Source: Nematostella vectensis
Lineage: Eukaryota > Cnidaria > Anthozoa > Actiniaria > Edwardsiidae
Length of the DNA stretch: 64,000 nucleotides
Direction: 5' to 3'
NCBI RefSeq assembly: GCF_932526225.1
Contig: NC_064042.1
Span: 7,247,540-7,311,539 of the forward strand
Position numbers and translations under genes: made by a program. The notes under the pieces are model-generated. The model saw only the letters and a program-made list of their open reading frames with translations, did not search any database and was not told the DNA's origin. Shown here piece by piece: positions 1-11,591 of the stretch; within the stretch, counting starts at the first letter, position 1, and every line of letters begins with the position of its first letter.

Positions 1-2493
1 AAATAAATCTAAACATCTAAAATAAATGTAATGAGCAAGAGACTTGGAAAGAAAGTCCTAAAAAGAAAATATAAAGTGAAAGTTATTAAAGAAAATTTCT
101 AATTTCAAAATCAAATCTGTTCATTAATTTATTTTTGGTGTAGAGGGGAAATAGTAAAGAGCATCAATTGCATAAAAATAGTCAACAGGGAGAAGAAAAA
201 GGAAGAAATATGACTCTTCCTTAAATGTTTGAAAAGAAAATATAATAACAATAATGTAATAATTATATTTTTTTTAAATATCCCCTTTCCCATTATCTTT
301 AGGTTGATAGAAAACTGTTTTCTTTACAGATTTATTATTTAAAAAGCAAAAGTTTGTTTTTAGTTTTATATTATATAAGTATCTTGTTCTAAAAAAACCT
401 ATGAGTGTGTACTGCTGAATCACATAGTAATGAACTAGTCATTTGCACCCCTTCCCTTATGGTCCCGCAGAAGTCAGGGGTTAATGTGGGGTTTTAGACC
501 ACTTTTTGACCAGAATATGTCAAGAGGGGTGGTGGTATTGACTGTTTTTGACTCTTAACTTGGAAACAGGCTTTTATTAAAGTTTAATCCCCCACCCTTC
601 CCTGGGACCATGGGTGTGGGGGTATCAAATGACTAGTGAATAAGAACATCCTACTGTTCTCTTCAAGACATGATTTTTAATTCTCATGTCTTCCAGTCTT
701 TAGCATTCATCTTGGCCCTCAGGTAGTTCCTGGTTCATAAAAGAGTGAAAACAATTATTTATTATTTCTTTCAAAACAATCTTTTTATCAAGCCATTTAT
801 AATCTAACTAATTTTCCACAACTATTTGAAAAAAAATAAACACATGAGATGCAAGATGCAGACAATACAATACATATTGAAAATAGGGTTTTTTTTATCC
901 TCGGTAAGGAAAATTTCTCTTGTAAGTTGAAAAAGCTGCTGTGTCTTCTAAGGATATGTATCTTCTTAGGACTAAGAGCACAGGATATAAAGACAAGAAC
1001 GGTCTTCTTTAGCAGTATTTGACAAATGCAACACGATATTGGTTAGCCTTTATGAAATATCTCAACACAATCAATCTGCCCTGAAAGAAGTCTTATTAAA
1101 GACGAATTCCAGTTTTTGTTGCACGTATTTTATTCAACAAAATCAAGAATATAGATAAAACAAAGAATGTCAAAACAAAACCTGTTATGCTCAAATAATT
1201 TGATTACTAAGTTAAGTACTCGCATTCTCAAAGCATACAAAAAGGACAACAAAAAGCCTAATAACTGTCATATCCTCAATAGACAATACAAATCGTCGTC
1301 CGAAACTCACCTTGCATTGTTCTTTTTTTTGTTTTTTTTGTCGCTTTCTTGATGTTCTGTTCGCTTTTAAATGTGAACTGTTACTTGCTTAAATTTACTA
1401 GCTAAAACCAGATAAATCTTGACGTGAATGAATGTTAGTAGATCTCCTCTAGTTGACTTTATCCTTAAGTCAAAATTTGAGGCAAAATAAATAATTATCG
1501 CATAATCGACAAGAACTTTTTCCCTTGCTCCGTGATTGTATTTAGTCGCCATTTCGGGGCCGAGTGGGGCCTGGGAGCCGCGCGGCTGACTGACTGGCTG
1601 GCTGGCTGGCGAGTGACACCACAGGGTACCCGCGCGATGACCAAAAAAACCAAGTCGCATACCTATACCATATTTCTATGCCTATGGGGCTACGCGCGCG
1701 GCCTGCGGCCGCGCTTAGCTCCGCTATTAGCTCCGCTAATAACAACAAAAAACCTCTCCAGGCTCGAGAAGTTTGGAATAGTCTCTTGAGAAGTTTTAGC
1801 GGAGTAAATTGCCGGATGTTTTGGGCTCTTGGACGTTTCGTTAGACGAAATGGGTTATTACTTAAAAGCTAGAATTTGTATTTTTTTAAATATCCACAAA
1901 GTAAGATGATTAATAGTTTGTTTATGCTTAATTGATGATATTTTTTTAATCGGATCTCTTAGTATGCTTCTTATATTCTCTACTAACTGTATTTAAGGTT
2001 TTCCAGTAAAAGTAATAACAACAAAAAACCTCTCCAGGCTCAGTAGTTCCGTGTTTTTGCGGCGAAATCAATTGACTGTTTAATTCGGGAAAGGCTGTTC
2101 CGAAACAAAGCCATCATCCGAAGTAGGCAAGAACAAAAAGAGTGTAATTTGGTAAGAGAAACCAAAGGTGTGCCAAGTGTCCTTAAGTTGACGATTCCAA
2201 TTTGACACATTTTAGCTGTGACCAATATTAAAGAGTTTGATCTTAGCACGAAGCATTTTAGATCCGTCTAAAGCATCAAGTGAGTACATGGTTAGAACAT
2301 TTCAGCTGATCAATTAACTACTGTACTAAGAATCGGCAAGAATTGACACTGATGCTCAGAATCTTGGGATAGCTTCGTTCAAAGGCTTTGGTTTTGCTAG
2401 GACAAGTTCTGTGTGGGGATAACTTTCTGCAAACTGTAAAAAACGCGACGCGAGAGGTGGCAACAGAAGAGCAACTTTGTTCATCCCGTTCTT
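1..2493. other. Gene-free AT-rich flank with one GC-rich island
   Basis: I see no convincing coding exon here. Positions 1-1400 are AT-rich. A short GC-rich patch lies at about 1550-1740, with GCGCGC runs and a small palindrome around the NotI-like GCGGCCGC. A 28-base direct repeat beginning AATAACAACAAAAAACC occurs near 1738 and again near 2012. From about 2134 the sequence matches the 5' flank of the intact GPCRs at 53858 and 63129, so this end is the remnant upstream region of the GPCR pseudogene. Short ORFs around the GC island have no recognisable domain. Confidence 0.6.
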
Positions 2494-2842
2494 ATGTCAG
2501 GAATGGAAGTTAATAACACTACTAGCTTCGGCACAGGTCGTGTCTGTTCTGGTTATTTGATAACACCATCAGGGATTGTAGTCGAGGATCAATTATATCC
2601 GAACATTTACATCAGCGTTTTACCTTACACGTTACTACACATTTGATTTTGTTTATTGGCGTTGCTTTATACAATCGATCGAAACCGGAAACCCATTTCC
2701 TCCACTAGTCCCGATTGAGCTCTCACTTACTGGTTTCATCTTTCTGTGTCTCACCGCGAGTCTGAATCCTATTCTGTATTTCTGGAGGTTCACTGAGGTT
2801 CGGGCTGCAGCGGTCTCTACTCTTAAGTCATTGTTAAGATGT
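2494..2842 (+). pseudogene. GPCR pseudogene, copy A (internally deleted)
   Basis: This is a broken relative of the intact receptor at 53858-54826. The start and the first 44 codons match. Then about 620 bp, corresponding to TM1 through most of TM6, is missing and the sequence resumes in the TM6-TM7 region. The join carries a few filler bases and puts the reading frame out, so translation from the ATG stops after 50 codons (TGA at 2644-2646). The TM7 part with the NPILY-type motif is still recognisable downstream in another frame. The stop codon of the intact gene is also altered (TGT then TCAC). The identical lesion in copy B shows it predates the A/B duplication. A role as a receptor can be excluded. 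Confidence 0.88.
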
Positions 2843-4808
2843 TCACAAACATTCACAAACGGAAAGTAATATTTTTTTTCAGTCCAAATTTCTTTTTATA
2901 GTTAGATTAGATATTAATGTGAATATAATATCAAATATAATAAAACTGTGAATAGATTTGCTACGGCCTTTAATGCGAATGGATCCTCCCGCCGCAAAAC
3001 ACATGCGCGCAGGCAAACACGGACGATAGCTAAAATATGTAGATCCCGTAAACAATCATCTTTACTAGAACCCTTAAACCAACAGGCTGGATTTACAAAC
3101 CGTTACCTACAAAACCTTAGGACAGTATGACCACTTGAGTTTTTGTCTTAGACAGAAGTCTATGTTGTCAATAGGATTACTACGTACATCCACACCTCCC
3201 TCTACTAGTGGGCGTTGTTTTGGTCTAGATTGTACGCATGCTTGCATAGAAAATCCTCCGGCAATATCTGAAAACAACTTCTTACGTTCAATAGTATGTA
3301 AAGCAGAGAAGGAAAAGAAATTAGAGGCGTAAAAATAGGGCCGTAGCAAGGGTTTGGGCACTGAGGGCACGTGCCCCAAAATATTTTCAAAAACTATAAG
3401 GGAATGACCAGTAGGTGCGTGGTTGTGCCCCCAATATTTTCTTAGTGTTTCTGTATCGTGCCCCCAATAATTTAAGAACTACTACGGCTATGGTAAAATG
3501 TTTACCCCTGCGCGTGAAAATAAATGGAAGCGAAGAAAACGCAAGCGCGGGTAATTGAGGAAGAACATTTATTCTTCCTTTTCTGTTCCTATTTCACGTA
3601 TACCCCTGTGATTTTCGCATGCACGGAAACACTGCAGTCCCAGTCTGATTTTACTTCACCCACTTAACCGGTGGCTGCCAAAGCTAATAAGGAAGTCCCA
3701 TATGCCACTCAAAGTGGCTTAGCAAGCTTTCTTTGTCGTACATATTTAATGAAAAAATACTCATAAGAAAGAATAACAAGTCGATGTACCTGATACGCCT
3801 TCGTATCTCGTGCAAGCTAACGCTTTGAAAATCTGTCGCGGGAACCCTCGTGCCGCTAGCAAACTGTACGTAGACAAAGATATTGGATTCTCTGTACAAA
3901 TACGCCAAAGGACCATTACCCTCCCCTCCCCCTCCTTCATCCCCTCTTCACGGGCATCTTGACCTAGGGAAGCAGAAGGACTGGTAGGTCCACGGCGAGC
4001 TAGGGAGAGCTACCTACCTAAGTTTAAATCGGAGTAGGAGCTTGCTGAGTGAGGGTTTTTTATGGGATGGTTTTTATTGAAAAAAAAGGAAAAGAAGTGA
4101 AAATATTATTTATCTATATTTTTCGTTAACACTGAAAAAGATTAATGAAAAAAATACGTTTCCGTCGAGTACCGAACGCACTGATGAAGAAACCCCCAAT
4201 AAATTCGCTCTTACCTACTCAATCTCTAATAAACGCTGTGTGAAGAATAACGAGGATTTTAATGAATGATTTATATGAAAAACTTTGAAAGTCACAAAGG
4301 AACACATATTTTCAATATTAACAGACAGATGGGTACTGTGAAGTTTTGGAGGGATAGATATATTTTAAATATATATAAAAGTATAAATTTGAGTAGGGGC
4401 TAGTTGAGGTTTTGAGTAAGAAAAAAAATTAGCCATGGCACAAACCATATATAATTTACTAATTTCACTATGGAATAAAAATGGAATATCACGAGAGCTA
4501 GTGGTTAGAATTCGGTGAATGAAAAGACAAAAAAACGGTACAATGTGCAATGACAAAGATGCTACTACCCAACACCTTTGGATATAACAAAAATATATGT
4601 ATAATCTTGTTTTTTATTGTATATGCCATATCACAACACTGATTGGGGCAAGAAAGGTAAGAAGCATCATCTCTTGAGGTGGGGATGGAGTGTTTGAAAA
4701 TTGTTAAATATTTCTTAAACATTTTCTTGGTTCACTGCCCTCAATGTGCTATCACTTAGGGGTAAGTTTATTTTAACACCCAAAGTGAGCTATATTGTAT
4801 TAACAATA
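2843..4808. other. Non-coding repeat-derived stretch
   Basis: No gene is supported. The whole stretch recurs in unit B, and large parts recur downstream of the intact GPCR (55193-57010), so it is the 3' flank of the GPCR repeat. A small element-like segment lies at about 3346-3490: it starts with GGCCGTAGCAAGGG, ends with CTACGGCTATGG, and contains repeated GTGCCCCCAATA phrases. C/T-rich sequence near 3918-3950 is where homology with unit C begins. Short ORFs here are frame-shifted or altered between copies and look non-coding. Confidence 0.55.
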
Positions 4809-4822
4809 TAATTTAGGTTATA

Positions 4823-5034
4823 AAATGATGGTTGAAGGCTTTCATAGAAAGTGCTCAATACTCGAAAGTAGAGCGGTGTATAGTGTTGGTTTGAGAAAAA
4901 TACAAACTACATAGGTTTCCCTACAGGTCTGTTTCGTGGTTGCCCACTCATCAGGGGATCCCCTGATGAGTGGGCAACCACGAAACAGACCTGTAGGGAA
5001 ACCTATGTAGTTTGTATTTTTCTCAAACCAACAC
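4823..5034. mobile_element. Palindromic fold-back insertion, copy A
   Basis: A 212-bp insertion is flanked by a 14-bp direct repeat TAATTTAGGTTATA (4809-4822 and 5035-5048). Unit C has a single copy of that sequence at the same place (around 42700), so C preserves the empty site. The right part is a perfect palindrome from 4881 to 5036 with 78-bp arms and no spacer, centred on GGATCC at 4956-4961. The left 58 bp are not palindromic. No ORF is present. It is probably a non-autonomous inverted-repeat element; the family is not recognised. Confidence 0.85.
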
Positions 5035-5740
5035 TAATTTAGGTTATATATATTATTTCATTTATGTTAGTGCAAAGTAAATAACAATATCTATTAATGC
5101 TATTATATTGTTCAAACATTTATATTTTGTAGTCTGTAATATCCAGACTTGAAATTATAGCATATACATATCATTAATGGCACTAGAAAGACAACACAAG
5201 TCTCTAGATTTCATTGAAAATGTTCCATAAAATTAAAATGACATTCAATGAGGGATAAAGTTATTTTAGGAAGAGAACAAACATTATCTAAAGGAAGGAC
5301 CAAAATACCAACAAATTAGCACAAAAATACCAAAATAACTTTCATAGTTTTACATATTTTACACTACACATGGCTACTGACATGTGTACCTCTAAAAAAG
5401 TTACCAAACCAAAGCAGCAGGCTCAAGCTTTTCTAGTTGAGTTACTTACTTAAGCTTATACAATATTTTTTTACGAATATTGATGAACGGCATTACTAAA
5501 AAGCGGAACCGGCGGAACCAGAATATTTCGTTTAGTTATAGGGGTAGGGATGTCATACTAGGATCACCATTTATTTCCTTTCTAATCTGAACACATTCCT
5601 TTGTGAAATGCTAAGACAACATCACTAAGCGCAGATGTGCTACGTTATTTCACGCACATTTGACATTCTGTCATATGCAATTTGTATCCATCTGTATCCT
5701 TGTTTAGAAGCGCGTCTCTACATCAGGTACAAGGTTATTT

Positions 5741-5802
5741 TTAATCCCTAGATTTAATTGTTTTACATACCTTAATCCCTAGATTTAATTGTTTTACATA
5801 CC
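5741..5802. repeat. 31-bp tandem repeat, two copies
   Basis: The phrase TTAATCCCTAGATTTAATTG plus 11 further bases is repeated head to tail at a period of 31. The same two copies occur in units B (about 29108) and C (about 43407), so it is older than the duplications. Confidence 0.85.
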
Positions 5803-6286
5803 TTATTTGCTGTCTCGATTTTAAATTCCTTATAACATGTACACTTCGAGTGTTTTAATCAAGCATTGTCATCTCTGACTTTTAGCTGAGGCACTGCTAT
5901 TACTGTAAGTAAAGTCCATTTTCTCAGAATATACATGCACTCACTGCTGGATGAAACCTGGGTATAATAAATTTCACCTTCTGTCATCAAAATAGATGTG
6001 ATTATTACAATACTCATAATCAATCACTCATATTTGTTGTATATCCAGTGCGGTCATGAATATTGGGGGTATGCCATTGTCTTTATTTACAGGCTGAAAT
6101 TATATGGCTTTCAAAATTATTTCAGGAAGAGGGGGTAACATGTCCCGTCACCCCCTGCTATGGTGCTGTATAATTCCACTTTCTGGTAAATTTGACATTA
6201 TTGCAGTATTCTAGAAAAAGGATTACCTTCTATATTTTCACATTGTTGTCTTTTTGATATGGATATGGTTGTTAGCATGATGTACA

Positions 6287-6421
6287 CAGGCACGTACCCA
6301 GGATTGGCTGTGGGGGGATGTGCAGTCATAGGTATATTTAAAAAGGATAAGAATTTGCCCATTTTTTGTGGCCGAAGGGGGGTGAGCATACATTCTGTGC
6401 ACCCTCCTGTGTACTTGCCTG
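6287..6421. mobile_element. Small inverted-repeat element (MITE-like), copy A
   Basis: About 135 bp bounded by imperfect terminal inverted repeats: CAGGCACGTACCCAGG on the left and the complement of CTGTGTACTTGCCTG on the right. It is G-rich with no real ORF. Copies at 29654-29788 and 43919-44053 sit in the same flanking sequence, so they were carried by the segmental duplications and did not insert separately. Family unassigned. Confidence 0.5.
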
Positions 6422-8241
6422 ATACACATGCAAGAGAAAACTCGAGTGAAGCATATGAGAATTTCTCAGTTTGCAGCACTGGTCAACACCTTAGTACCAA
6501 GTGACACATCTTGGGGCTTCTCCTGATGGAATTATTATGATCCTGTCTGGTAAAAGATGATGATGGTGATATAAAACTCAGCTTCTTATTGTAGAGATGA
6601 GTTTTGTGATGTTGTTGGAACAAAACAATATTTTCATAATGCAATAATCTGTAAGAACATTATTGTTCTTTAGACTAATATTTTTTTTAACAAACTGCAT
6701 ATTACCATGACAAGCATGTTTATAAAGCAAAACATCAAGGCACTTAAATTGACATCAAATGTTATTAATGTTATTCCAAAACACCTATTCGATTTGTCCA
6801 TTATCAACATAGAATTCAAGCCCTTTATTATCTGTTATTATATTAAGAAAAGAGCTGTATACTGGCCATGTTGTATATAGAGATTAGAAATTAGATATAG
6901 TTGATGAGCATCAAGAAACCATATGACTTACATATGTGTGTGTCTAAGACTTGTCTGTTGGGACAACAGACCCTGTAAGATTTGTACAGGGCACAACAAA
7001 TAATGGCTGTGACTCCAGATCCAAATGCAAGTCAAAAATGAAATCCATGGGCAGTGTTGGTCTTGGTATATCCCTTTGAGGCCACTCAATGAGAAATTGC
7101 ATTTTTTTATGCATCAAATCCAAGCCTCATATGCTAAATTCAGTTTACTGTGACACAAGTTTAAACAAAGTTGCGTAGGGACAAGTAATATTAGCTGCAA
7201 ACAGGTACATAGCCAGGATTTTGGGTGTTGGGGGGGGGGGGGGGGGTGTCTATTAATTAAGTGTAAACAATTTCTCTTGGCTAAGGCTCCCTAGCTCCCA
7301 GTATTTCTCAAGTTTATCCCAATCTCAAGGGTCTTTTCTCTCAAGGGAAAAGAGTCTCCGACTTTTCTGTTCGGATAAAGTGAAGAGAACTCTTATCACA
7401 ATTCACTATTCTGAGTTCCCATTGGACAAAATGTCATTACCAGTCATGTCTGTCTGGAAGGATACCTCTGTTACCATGGAGGAAGCCCATGTTCTGTCAA
7501 AGTGAGTGTATTTCAATGTATGAGTCAATTACAAAAACGTGATCATTTCGGTATATAAAAAGGAAATAAACAACCTTTACTTTCTTCGACATCATGTTCA
7601 ACGCCCGATATGTTTGTAGTCTCATTCTGACTATAAAAAATACAATTTGTTGCGGGATTTAAACTCGCTGTACTGATGACATTCTACCGGCAAAAGAGAA
7701 ATAAAGGGAGACTTAAACACACTATTACAAGGTTTATAGTTTTATTAATCGCGAAAAAGTAAGTTTTTCACTAACATAGTTATCTTAAACCCCCCCCCCC
7801 CCCCCACATTCTTTTATAAACTATTGAAAGTAGCCTTGGGCTACGTGTGACAAAACGGGATTTTAATATTTACAGCGTAATTACACATTTCAGAATTACT
7901 TACAACACCAAAGACGACATTGGGATGATTTTCATACCTTTCAAAAACGAATTACTAGAAACTCTTGCGATTTTCGACTCGGCTCCTTTTCATTTAGAGA
8001 GACGAATTTCGCAGCTTTTCACGCCATTGTTCTGTAAATTATTTCGCCTTTTAGTAAAAATTTCCGCAGAACCCTGAAGAAACCTTCCCTCTTTTGAATA
8101 GATCGATTTGTACACTTGAAAACAGCGCAAATATATGACATTTTAACAGGTGCACGGCACTTGTACGAAATGTAGAACAACCATCTTTGCGTGTCTGTTT
8201 TGACCACCACTTCAACTTTGGCATATCTAATGTGGCGGATG

Positions 8242-8405
8242 TGACGTCATTTGCAACCCAAGAATACTGTCTAGCTTGCGCGCGCGTACACTTTATATAT
8301 TCGGCGATGCTTCGAAGCTCGCGCTAGAAACAAAAAGGATCATGGGAATTTATTGATGGATTATTCCAAACAGCCTCTGGTGGTATTTTATAATATGTGA
8401 CGTCA
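8242..8405. promoter_or_regulatory. Paired CRE-like sites upstream of membrane gene, copy A
   Basis: Two perfect TGACGTCA palindromes (CREB/ATF-type consensus) lie at 8242-8249 and 8398-8405, 220-380 bp before the start codon at 8626. A third position (about 8534) reads TGATGTCA here but is a perfect site in copy C. Sites are conserved in all three copies. That they act as enhancers is inference. Confidence 0.4.
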
Positions 8406-8625
8406 CATAAGAAACTACTCAGTTTCGTTTTGTATGGGTGTGGTAATTAATAATATGTTATTAATTAGGGGAAACGTATTTTTCAACTTTGGTGAAAGCT
8501 CGAAGAGAGCTCGAGGATGATTACGTACTGTCTGATGTCATAATCAGCATTCCCCCAAACTGATCTAAACGTTCATGAAAGCGAAACGATAAACAAGTAT
8601 TCATGGAGCGTACCAAGTTTTCAAA

Positions 8626-10943
8626 ATGATAGAGTTTTTTAAGGACCACCCCGTTCTCACCGGGCTAGCAGTCTGCACAGCAGGAGCCGCAGCGTTCTGC
8701 TATTGCAGAAGTAAATCGAGTGTCGAGGTACGTAGCGTCGTTTTGTGAGAAAAAGTGCGTGCGGTGGCGTGTTGGTGTCAATGTACAGCATGGTGTTTCT
8801 TTAACACTTCTATTTCCTTATTATTATTTGTTTTGTTGTCATTTTCTAGAGTGATGGTCAAGGAAAAGAGACCAAAGAAGAAGTACCCGTCGCGGTACAA
8901 GACGCTGTCGAAGATGTCTCCGGTGAGTCCCGCCCTTTCGGTTTTATAATTATTTTTAGTATATTTCCCAATTTGATAAAAGAGCTTCTTTTTCAACGTT
9001 CTACAAAAAAAAAAATTCTAAATGCATTTAGTTTCTAAATCTTCGTTTGATCAAGATGTCTTTTGTATTAGCGTGTTTTCCAGCCGACCTTTTGCAAGCG
9101 GAGAAGTCTTCACAATGTCGAGAATTGCTTGTTTATCAAGGTATGTGGCTGACTTAATTTTACAAAAAATTGATGGATAATATGTTAAGTCTTGACATTC
9201 CGTAGCATGTATCTTTTTTGAGTAGCTCAAGTCAATTTGTGAATATTTAGCTAAGAAGAACATACGCCATTCTGTTCCATACGCCTTTTGCAAAATTCCG
9301 ATAGTACTCGGATAAATGTTATTTAGCAAATAGATCTCATTTTTTGGAAAAGTACGCAACTTGTTGCGTGACTGTTATTCATGACATGCTGTAACGTCAT
9401 CTGTGCATCTTTCAGAGGACAGACGCGCAAAAAATAAAATCTATTTGTTTTATACAACAATTAAAATATTATCTTACATTATAATCTAGTGTATGCGTGT
9501 GCCCGTGCTGACGCCAAGCGTGCGAGTGTCTTATAACACATGGACCCTAGACCAATCAGAGCGTGAGATTTACTATTGTCGTTGTACAGATTCCAGTAAT
9601 GTTTCCTAACGGATGTGCTATGGTTGCTATTATTGTCCTTTCTCTATTCTTATAATCTTTATAACCACTAAGTGATGATGCTTAACTGTTTTCTCGATTC
9701 TGTAGCCCGTTCTTGGGAGCTTTTGCTGCCCAGCTACAAGCAAGTGTTCCCGGAGCTCCACCCCCGGAACCTGCTTAAGATCTTCATCAAGCCACGACTG
9801 CTGATGCCAAGTTAGTGCAATAATGATTATACACTAAATTAATTTAAAACATTTAGCCATCGACTGATAAGGCCTTACTAAAATGATATACAGATACTTA
9901 CTAAACTTATTAATACATCATCATTTCGCGTCAGACTAAATCAATTTTTTTATTTTTCTTTGTCTCTTTAGTTGTAGTCTTTCCCGTGGCTGCTCCAAGG
10001 CAAGCAATCGTTGTCTTTGAGTGTCCCGCTCCCACCGTCGTGCTGGGGGATATCCTGTACCTGATGTCAGCGGTTACCTTCGCCGCTCTTATATGCTTTG
10101 TTATCAACTTCGTCATGAAGATGCATATCCAGTCGAAGGTCAAATCCCTTCAGGTGAGCGTTTATTAAAGTGTGAAGATTCAAGAACCACACCTCTACAC
10201 CAACACGACGGGCAAAATAGCATCTCCAGTTTTATTGTTATACTTGCATTCTTTTTTTTATAATTCTCCCATTAAAGCTGTTAGATTTCGGGGAATCATT
10301 CTGGCAACTGTAATTATTGTTATGTTTATACTTTCAGACGATTTGTATGGATATAAAACGAGTGTACTTTTCTATTTTCATTGAAAGAGTGACCCATCGA
10401 TCACCTTTAGTCTTTGGATTAGGTGCGCTAAACAAAACCATTTCCTATTTGTACAACATGAAAACGATGCCTCGAAAACGTTTTGAGACGTATTCACAGT
10501 TGCGTTTATTGCTCTTACATTCTCAGGGACGCCCTCTTGCCAGCATCACCGAGGTGCACCAGATCCAAGAGGAGACTGGTGCTTGTCCATCTATTGTGTC
10601 GACAGACCGCCAAGAGAGTGATGCTCTCGTAACCACCGAGGTGAACGTCCAGCCGTCCTCATCCGTAAAGTCGATTGTGACTGCATCCTCTACAGGACTC
10701 AAGGAGCTCCGCCCTTTTGACCTGCGTGCATCATGGGACACACAAAGCCTCGAGAGCCTAGCAGCTTGTGCATCGCGCCAGGGGCGTCAGGTCACACTCC
10801 ATCCGCATCTCAACAAAAAGTGGGAAAATGGAAATGGAACACCATTTTTCTTAGAAATTGTGTCACTAAATACTTTGTGCCTCTTACATCGACTGTTTTG
10901 TGTAGGGGAGTATGGGGTGTTTCAGGAGCTCATTGGAAAGTGA
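8626..10943 (+). CDS. Truncated two-TM membrane protein gene, copy A
   Basis: Spliced gene of unknown function, shortened relative to the full copy at 46242-52548. Predicted exons: 8626-8727, 8850-8922, 9706-9810, 9972-10153 and 10527-10943, each with GT/AG borders and compatible phases, giving 292 residues. Exon 1 starts MIEFFKDHP and has a hydrophobic segment (about residues 10-27). Exon 4 has a second one (about 121-142, ILYLMSAVTFAALICFVINF). After residue 247 (HP) the sequence leaves homology with copy C at 10805 and runs 45 novel residues (HLNKKWENG...) to a stop. That tail appears to come from antisense GCP2 intron sequence. The second half of exon 5, exon 6 and the protease-like exon 7 are absent. 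The frame is intact, so it may be expressed as a short membrane protein or be a decaying copy. Confidence 0.7.
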
Positions 10944-11591
10944 GAATTAATGAAGGCTAAGTATGTTTCTTTTTTCAATTTTCATTAGCAGCATATACAA
11001 CCATATTAAACAATACATGTTATCTATATACCATAAGTTACTCATGTATAACAAGAACTTTTTCACGCGAAAACAACCTAAAAAATTGTGGTGTGTATTA
11101 TACATGAAACTTTTTGTTTGAGAGGTAAAAAACATGCATAATATAATTAAAACAATAGAAAGCTCTAGGGAATTAACGCCCACAAATAAGTTAGTCAAGT
11201 TATTTAAACTCCACGGGGCATTGTTTTGACATATACCAAATCTAAATCAATGAAAATGTCTGGAATGTGCCGTGAAGGACATAGGCAAGAAAGAAGTCTA
11301 CTTGTTATCAGGGAGCATATTATAAATAAGTGCATATAATACAGGAGTAAATACAGTACATATGAGATTTTATACATTATATCAAGACAGAGAAGCTTTT
11401 CATTTACATCTAAAAACCACAATTATTTCTATAAGATGTATGTACACTGTAAAGGTATAAATACTGCTTATAAAGGTGGGACTGTAAAAAGTGTCTGCTC
11501 AACAGAGGTATATAAATGACTATATATTGCTATATAAATGACTGGCAAAAAATCAGGGTTTTAGACTTTCAGTCTGGCGGTTCCATTATAC

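Larger units (their letters stand above)
5049..7430. other. Intergenic stretch with short repeats and element ends
   Basis: No coding exon is supported. It contains a two-copy 31-bp tandem repeat at about 5741-5802. At 5503 to about 5722 lies the left end of an inverted-repeat element whose longer form is at 57781-58724, and a small inverted-repeat element lies at 6287-6421. A poly-G tract near 7232-7246 follows a phrase (ACATAGCCAGGATTTTGG) resembling the left end of the 6287 element. The same content is found in units B and C with small deletions. Confidence 0.55.

Noticed and set aside
1167-1660. Short ORFs on both strands around the GC-rich island
   Set aside because: Low-complexity or AT-rich translations with no domain; a donor-like site on the minus strand at about 1310 has no convincing exon before it.
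7431-7501. Exon-like segment: ATG frame MSLPVMSVWKDTS... ending at a GTGAGTG donor
   Set aside because: No partner exon found; copy C carries two replacements in this short stretch (Pro to Gln, Met to Ile) and no family is recognised. Possibly a relic first exon.
7847-8077. 76-codon plus-strand ORF, also in B (31218-31448)
   Set aside because: A 5-base deletion in copy C (near 45606) shifts the frame, and no domain is recognised; it overlaps the presumed promoter region of the membrane gene.
10317-10526. Upstream extension of the exon 5 frame (MLCLYFQTICMD...)
   Set aside because: Lies in intron 4 before a good acceptor; the spliced frame from exon 4 is phase-compatible and shared by all three copies.
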